This document shows positions 5,902 through 9,414 of a stretch of 9,414 nucleotides of DNA, in pieces (positions within the stretch are counted from its first letter, which is position 1; each line of letters starts with the position of its first letter). Origin of the DNA: Nitrospira sp. (GTDB lineage Bacteria > Nitrospirota > Nitrospiria > Nitrospirales > Nitrospiraceae); the NCBI GenBank assembly GCA_005116795.1, contig SWDL01000283.1, forward strand, positions 1 through 9,414, read 5' to 3'. A program made the position numbers and the translations under genes. The notes beneath the pieces are model-generated. The model saw only the letters and a list, made by a program, of their open reading frames with translations. It made no database searches and was not told the DNA's origin.

Positions 5902-8781
5902 TCAGGCCAGCGCCTGATCGATCGCTCTCTTGAGGGTTGCCACCCCCGCCGGCACGTCGACGCCCAGATGCACCCGCAAGAGCCGCCGGCCGCGCTCGGT
6001 CAAGATCTGAACGTCTCCGCGCGCCTGCGCGGCCTTGACGATTCCGAACGTATAGCGCTGCCCCGGCACCGGCAGGTCGGCGGCGTCCTCGCAGGTGACC
6101 TGGAGAAAGACGCCGCTGTTGGGGCCGCCCTTGTAGGCTTGCCCCGTGGAATGGAGGAAGCGGGGGCCGAAACCCAGACAAGTGGCGACGCACTTGTGGT
6201 CTCGCACAGCATGGCGCATGGCTTGGAGCTGCCTGTCGTGCGCCTCATTCATCTCGACATAGGCCAGCAGCGCGAAATAATCGCCGGGCCGGAGTCGCCC
6301 CAGGTGGGCCGACAGCACGGCCTCCAACGAAAGGGACGCGCCCGCCTCGGCCTTGAGCGACGCCACATACCCCGGATCGGCGAACAACGCCAACCCCCGC
6401 GCTTCCATAAACGGCGCTTCCAGGGGGAGCATTCCGGTTCGCTCGTACTCGGCCGTCAACCGCTTCGTCGCCACCTTGCTGGCTTCCACATCCGGCTGAT
6501 TGAACGGGTTGAGCCCCATGATCGCGCCCGCCACCGCCGTCGCGAATTCCCAACGAAAGAATTCTTGACCCAGATCCTCGCGATCGGCCACCGAGAGTCG
6601 GATCACCGGCTTCCCCGCCCGCTCGAGCCCTTCGACCGCGTCATCCTGTCCCCGCTCGGGATCGGCCGTGAGCCGGATATACACGAACAAGCGGTCCGCT
6701 CCATAGGCGTCCGGCGGACCGACCGTTTCTCGATCGACCGGAATCATCCCCAGACCGTCCTTCCCGGTCGATTCGGCCAGCAATTGCTCAAGCCAGGCGC
6801 CGAAGGCCGCGAGGCCCGGCGAGGCGATGATCGTCACTTTGTCGCGCCCGCTGTTGGCCGACAGGCCCAGGATCGTGCCGAGCACCAGACCGGGATTCTC
6901 CTCGACCGGCACTCGAGGGCCACAAGCCTGCGCCATCCCCTTCGCCCCCTCGAGCATCCGCGCGACGTCCAGGCCCATGACGGCGGCCGGGGCCATACCG
7001 AAATTGGACAGCGCGGAATAGCGGCCGCCGATGCCGGGAATCCCGAACGAGAGACGGCAAAACCCCTCCGCATCGGCCGCCCGATGCAGCGCGGAGCCGG
7101 GATCCGTAATCGCCAGGAACCGCCGCCCCGCCTCCCTGGGGCCGACCAAGCGTCGGACCCGATCGAAGAAGTATTGCTTGAACATGTTCGGTTCGAGGGT
7201 GCTCCCGGACTTACTCGAGACGATGAACAGCGTCGTCGCGAGCGCGATCCGCCCTTCCAGGGCGAGAATCTGAGCCGGATCGGTCGAATCCAACACCAGC
7301 AGCTCGGGATAGCCCTCCCGCTTCCCGAACGTCCGCTTCAAGACCTCGGGGCAGAGGCTTGAGCCGCCCATGCCCAACACGACGGCGTGGGTGAAGCCGC
7401 CCTTGTGGGCCTCTTCGGCGAGCCCCGTCAGAAGCCGGAGATGGGCCAATTGGATGTCGGACACGTCCAACCACCCGAGCCATCGCCCTTCGTCCTCATC
7501 GGTCCAGAGGGAGGGGTCGCGCGCCCACAGTCGGCCCACCCGCCCGTCCTCCTCCCAATCCTTCAGAGACGCCCGCACGGCGGCGGTCAGGAACGCCGGC
7601 AGGGCATAGGCACAGGGCGTCATAGGGGCCGAAAGGCTCGCCTTCCCTTGCGGCGCCATGGCGGCCAGAAGCTGATCGAAGGCGTTTTTGAACACCTGCA
7701 CCCCCTCGTCCAGGAGCCGGTCGGTGATCGCCGACAGGGCAATGCCCACCGCGTCCAGCGCGCACAGGATCTCCGCGGCCTGCTCACTCCCTTCCATCAG
7801 CCGATTTTGAGGGAGCCCGTGTGCGCGAAAGGCCTCGAGCGTCGCCGGCGGAACCGTGTTGACCGTGTCGGGACCGATCAGTTCCTCCACATAGAGCACA
7901 TCGCGATAGGCGGGATTTTTCGTGCCGGTACTGGCCCAGAGCACCCGTTGGGTCATGGCGCCCTGCGCGGCCAGCCGTTCCCAGCGGGAACCGGAGAACC
8001 GTCTCCGGTACCGTTGATAGGCACACCTGGCGTTCGCAATGGCGACGGTCCCCAGAAGGCTCCGGAGCTTCGCCTGTTCGGCGCCGGTGGCGGAGATCGT
8101 CAGACGCGCGGCAAGCTCGCGGTCGACGGCCGTATCGATCCGGCTGACGAAAAAGCTGGCCACGCTGGCGACGCGTCCCACGTCGCCGCCCCGCGCCGCC
8201 ACCTGTTCCAGGCCCGTCAGGTACGCTTCGGTGACCCGCTCATAGGTCTCCTGCGCAAAGAGGAGCGTGACGTTGACGTTGATCCCCTGTCCGATCAGCT
8301 CCGCGATGGCGGGAATCCCTTCCGCGGTGGCCGGCACTTTGATCATGAGATTGTCTCGCTCGACGGCGTCCCACAGTCGCCGCGCCTCGTCGATCGTGCC
8401 CCGTAAATCGCGGGCCAGATGGGGCGAGACCTCCAAACTCACGTAGCCGTCGCGCCTCTTCGTCCGCGCATAGATCGGCTGCAGCAAGTCCGCCGCATCC
8501 TGGATATCCTCGATCGCCAGCCGCTCGTAGCGCGCCTTGGCGTCCATGTCCCGCCTACGTCCGAGCTCCTCCCGCGCGGCCTGGTAGTCGGCGCCGTCGG
8601 TCATCGCCTGCGCGAAGATAGCCGGGTTCGACGTGACCCCCCGCACGCCCTCGTCTTCGATCAGGCGTTTCAACTCGCCGCTGTCGATGAGGCTCCGGCG
8701 GATGAAGTCGAGCCAGACCGATTGTCCGAACGACTCGAGGGCCTGCACCGGATTCACGGCGTTCGTGTGTGACGGGTTCAT
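5902..8781 (-). CDS. Bifunctional transaldolase / glucose-6-phosphate isomerase
   Basis: This is an intact 959-residue fusion enzyme of the pentose-phosphate pathway and glycolysis. Residues 1 to about 370 are transaldolase: GVTSNPAIF (48-56), the Schiff-base lysine K148 in NLMIKVPAT, and VNVTLLFA, with WASTGTKNP near 282-290. Residues about 385-959 are phosphoglucose isomerase: VVLGMGGSSL (467-476), the phosphate-binding SSKSGSTLEPN (522-532), GGRYSALSNFG (585-595), and a C-terminal part with RFLHSTGQAYKGGPNSG (874-890). The frame extends to 8820, but ATG 8781 is chosen because AGGAAGGAG (8798-8790) lies 8 nt before it and the transaldolase homology begins just after. The fusion lets one protein interconvert sedoheptulose-7-P/glyceraldehyde-3-P with erythrose-4-P/fructose-6-P and then fructose-6-P with glucose-6-P. 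It is cytoplasmic and lies in the same direction as, and 209 bp after, the nucleotidyltransferase. The genes that normally follow it are broken here. Confidence 0.95.
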   Translation of the reverse strand: MNPSHTNAVNPVQALESFGQSVWLDFIRRSLIDSGELKRLIEDEGVRGVTSNPAIFAQAMTDGADYQAAREELGRRRDMDAKARYERLAIEDIQDAADLLQPIYARTKRRDGYVSLEVSPHLARDLRGTIDEARRLWDAVERDNLMIKVPATAEGIPAIAELIGQGINVNVTLLFAQETYERVTEAYLTGLEQVAARGGDVGRVASVASFFVSRIDTAVDRELAARLTISATGAEQAKLRSLLGTVAIANARCAYQRYRRRFSGSRWERLAAQGAMTQRVLWASTGTKNPAYRDVLYVEELIGPDTVNTVPPATLEAFRAHGLPQNRLMEGSEQAAEILCALDAVGIALSAITDRLLDEGVQVFKNAFDQLLAAMAPQGKASLSAPMTPCAYALPAFLTAAVRASLKDWEEDGRVGRLWARDPSLWTDEDEGRWLGWLDVSDIQLAHLRLLTGLAEEAHKGGFTHAVVLGMGGSSLCPEVLKRTFGKREGYPELLVLDSTDPAQILALEGRIALATTLFIVSSKSGSTLEPNMFKQYFFDRVRRLVGPREAGRRFLAITDPGSALHRAADAEGFCRLSFGIPGIGGRYSALSNFGMAPAAVMGLDVARMLEGAKGMAQACGPRVPVEENPGLVLGTILGLSANSGRDKVTIIASPGLAAFGAWLEQLLAESTGKDGLGMIPVDRETVGPPDAYGADRLFVYIRLTADPERGQDDAVEGLERAGKPVIRLSVADREDLGQEFFRWEFATAVAGAIMGLNPFNQPDVEASKVATKRLTAEYERTGMLPLEAPFMEARGLALFADPGYVASLKAEAGASLSLEAVLSAHLGRLRPGDYFALLAYVEMNEAHDRQLQAMRHAVRDHKCVATCLGFGPRFLHSTGQAYKGGPNSGVFLQVTCEDAADLPVPGQRYTFGIVKAAQARGDVQILTERGRRLLRVHLGVDVPAGVATLKRAIDQALA

Positions 8782-8789
8782 CAGGTCGT

Positions 8790-8798
8790 CTCCTTCCT
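8790..8798 (-). promoter_or_regulatory. Ribosome binding site fixing the tal-pgi start
   Basis: AGGAAGGAG on the minus strand, 8 nt before ATG 8781. It selects this ATG over the upstream in-frame ATG at 8820, which has no comparable site. Confidence 0.8.
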
Positions 8799-8990
8799 CA
8801 GGGTAAGCGGCGTGGTCCACTCTGCGCCCGCCGTTTCTTCACCCCCGCGATCAATCGTTCAGGGGCAAACCCGAATGTCGTCTGCACGGCGTTCAGGGGC
8901 GCCGAAGGTATCTCTCGCGATCCGAGCCCATCGTCGCGGCACGCGCCGCAGACGCGCGGCCCCGCCGACACCATCGCCTGGGCGCCGGGT

Positions 8991-9414
8991 TCAGGCCTTC
9001 GCGGCGACGGGATGCGTCTCAGGAATCGGCGCAAAGGGGCGGCCGAGGGCCTCCAGGGGAAAGGCCGGAGGCCGGTCGATCCGGCGCAGGGTTTCCGCAA
9101 TGCGCTCAGGACGTCCCCAATCGCTCCACAGCACATCGCTGAGTTCCATCACCGCCGCGCGATCCGGCGCCCGTTGGATCAGATCGGACGAAAAATTCCT
9201 GACCGGCATCCGGTGATAGATGTCCGTCAAGACCCGAGCCTCGTCGGACGTGCCGACGGCGCGCCCGAGTCGCTCGAACCGCTCGATCAGCTCGGGGAAG
9301 CATCGTCGCCCCAATTCCCACAGGGTGTCCACCTGAGCGGCCATCACCATCGTGTTCCAGAGGGCAGCCGTCGAGAGGGCCTGATCGGCCTGCTGCGCCG
9401 TCGGCTTTTCCACG
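8991..9414 (-). CDS. C-terminal part of a sugar-phosphate nucleotidyltransferase (mannose-1-phosphate guanylyltransferase-like)
   Basis: The frame is open to the right edge, so about 140 C-terminal residues are visible; the apparent GTG start at 9413 is an internal Val. Visible motifs: VEKPT at the very edge (the VEKP block of sugar nucleotidyltransferases), ALWNTMVMAA, YHRMPVRNFSSDLIQR, and VLWSDWGRPERI, which corresponds to the W-x-D-x-G segment near the active site. These enzymes join a sugar-1-phosphate to an NTP to form NDP-sugars for polysaccharides. The order of blocks fits mannose-1-phosphate guanylyltransferase or a broader NTP_transferase member, but the substrate cannot be decided from this half. 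The stop is TGA at 8991-8993. It lies 209 bp upstream of tal-pgi on the same strand and could share its transcript. Confidence 0.82.
   Translation of the reverse strand, partial: VEKPTAQQADQALSTAALWNTMVMAAQVDTLWELGRRCFPELIERFERLGRAVGTSDEARVLTDIYHRMPVRNFSSDLIQRAPDRAAVMELSDVLWSDWGRPERIAETLRRIDRPPAFPLEALGRPFAPIPETHPVAAKA

Noticed and set aside
5602..8406. Long plus-strand ORFs opposite tal-pgi (5602-7362 and 7387-8406)
   Set aside because: They are antisense to a clearly conserved enzyme, have low-complexity Arg/His/Gly/Pro-rich composition and show no family motif; typical shadows in GC-rich DNA.
8798..8985. Open minus-strand frame in the gap between the nucleotidyltransferase and tal-pgi (contains PLNAVQTTFGFAPERLIAG)
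   Set aside because: The composition is plausible and it could be another gene remnant, but I recognise no family and see no ribosome binding site, so it is not annotated.

Overview
The window is GC-rich, densely coding bacterial DNA. The best taxonomic guess is a Nitrospira-like (Nitrospirota) organism. This rests on gene content only: a transaldolase/phosphoglucose isomerase fusion followed by glucose-6-phosphate dehydrogenase remains and a NirB-type nitrite reductase remnant. Nothing in the sequence proves the taxon, and other groups also carry the Tal-Pgi fusion.

Layout, left to right. Positions 1-345 (+) hold the C-terminal end of an unrecognised protein. Positions 369-2057 (-) and 2124-4394 (+) are two divergent genes that together look like a GlnE (glutamine synthetase adenylyltransferase/deadenylylase) cut in two. 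The minus gene resembles the N-terminal, adenylyl-removing half. The plus gene resembles the C-terminal, adenylylating half and carries two GlnD-type ACT domains at its N-terminus. The 66 bp between their starts contain two back-to-back sigma70-like promoters whose -35 boxes overlap. Each -10 box sits 7-8 nt before an ATG with no Shine-Dalgarno, so both mRNAs appear to be leaderless.

Positions 4395 to about 5000 have no recognisable gene. They hold a hairpin after the plus gene, a strong Rho-independent terminator pointing leftwards (minus strand), a 9-bp hairpin, and a pair of 12-bp palindromes exactly 20 bp apart.

Positions about 5009-5892 (-) are a gene graveyard. In transcription order it contains a 51-codon piece with a G6PD (Zwf) block, then a chimeric ORF joining the first ~48 codons of a HAD phosphatase in frame to an internal NirB FAD/NAD-binding segment, then a piece of the siroheme/4Fe-4S nitrite reductase domain in another frame. 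Upstream of it, 5902-8781 (-) is an intact bifunctional transaldolase/glucose-6-phosphate isomerase. Positions 8991-9414 (-) are the C-terminal end of a sugar-phosphate nucleotidyltransferase that runs off the window.

How the genes work together: the left half is nitrogen-assimilation control by covalent modification of glutamine synthetase. The right half is sugar-phosphate metabolism, apparently the head of an operon whose downstream oxidative pentose-phosphate and nitrite-reductase genes have been eroded by deletions while the distal terminator survived.
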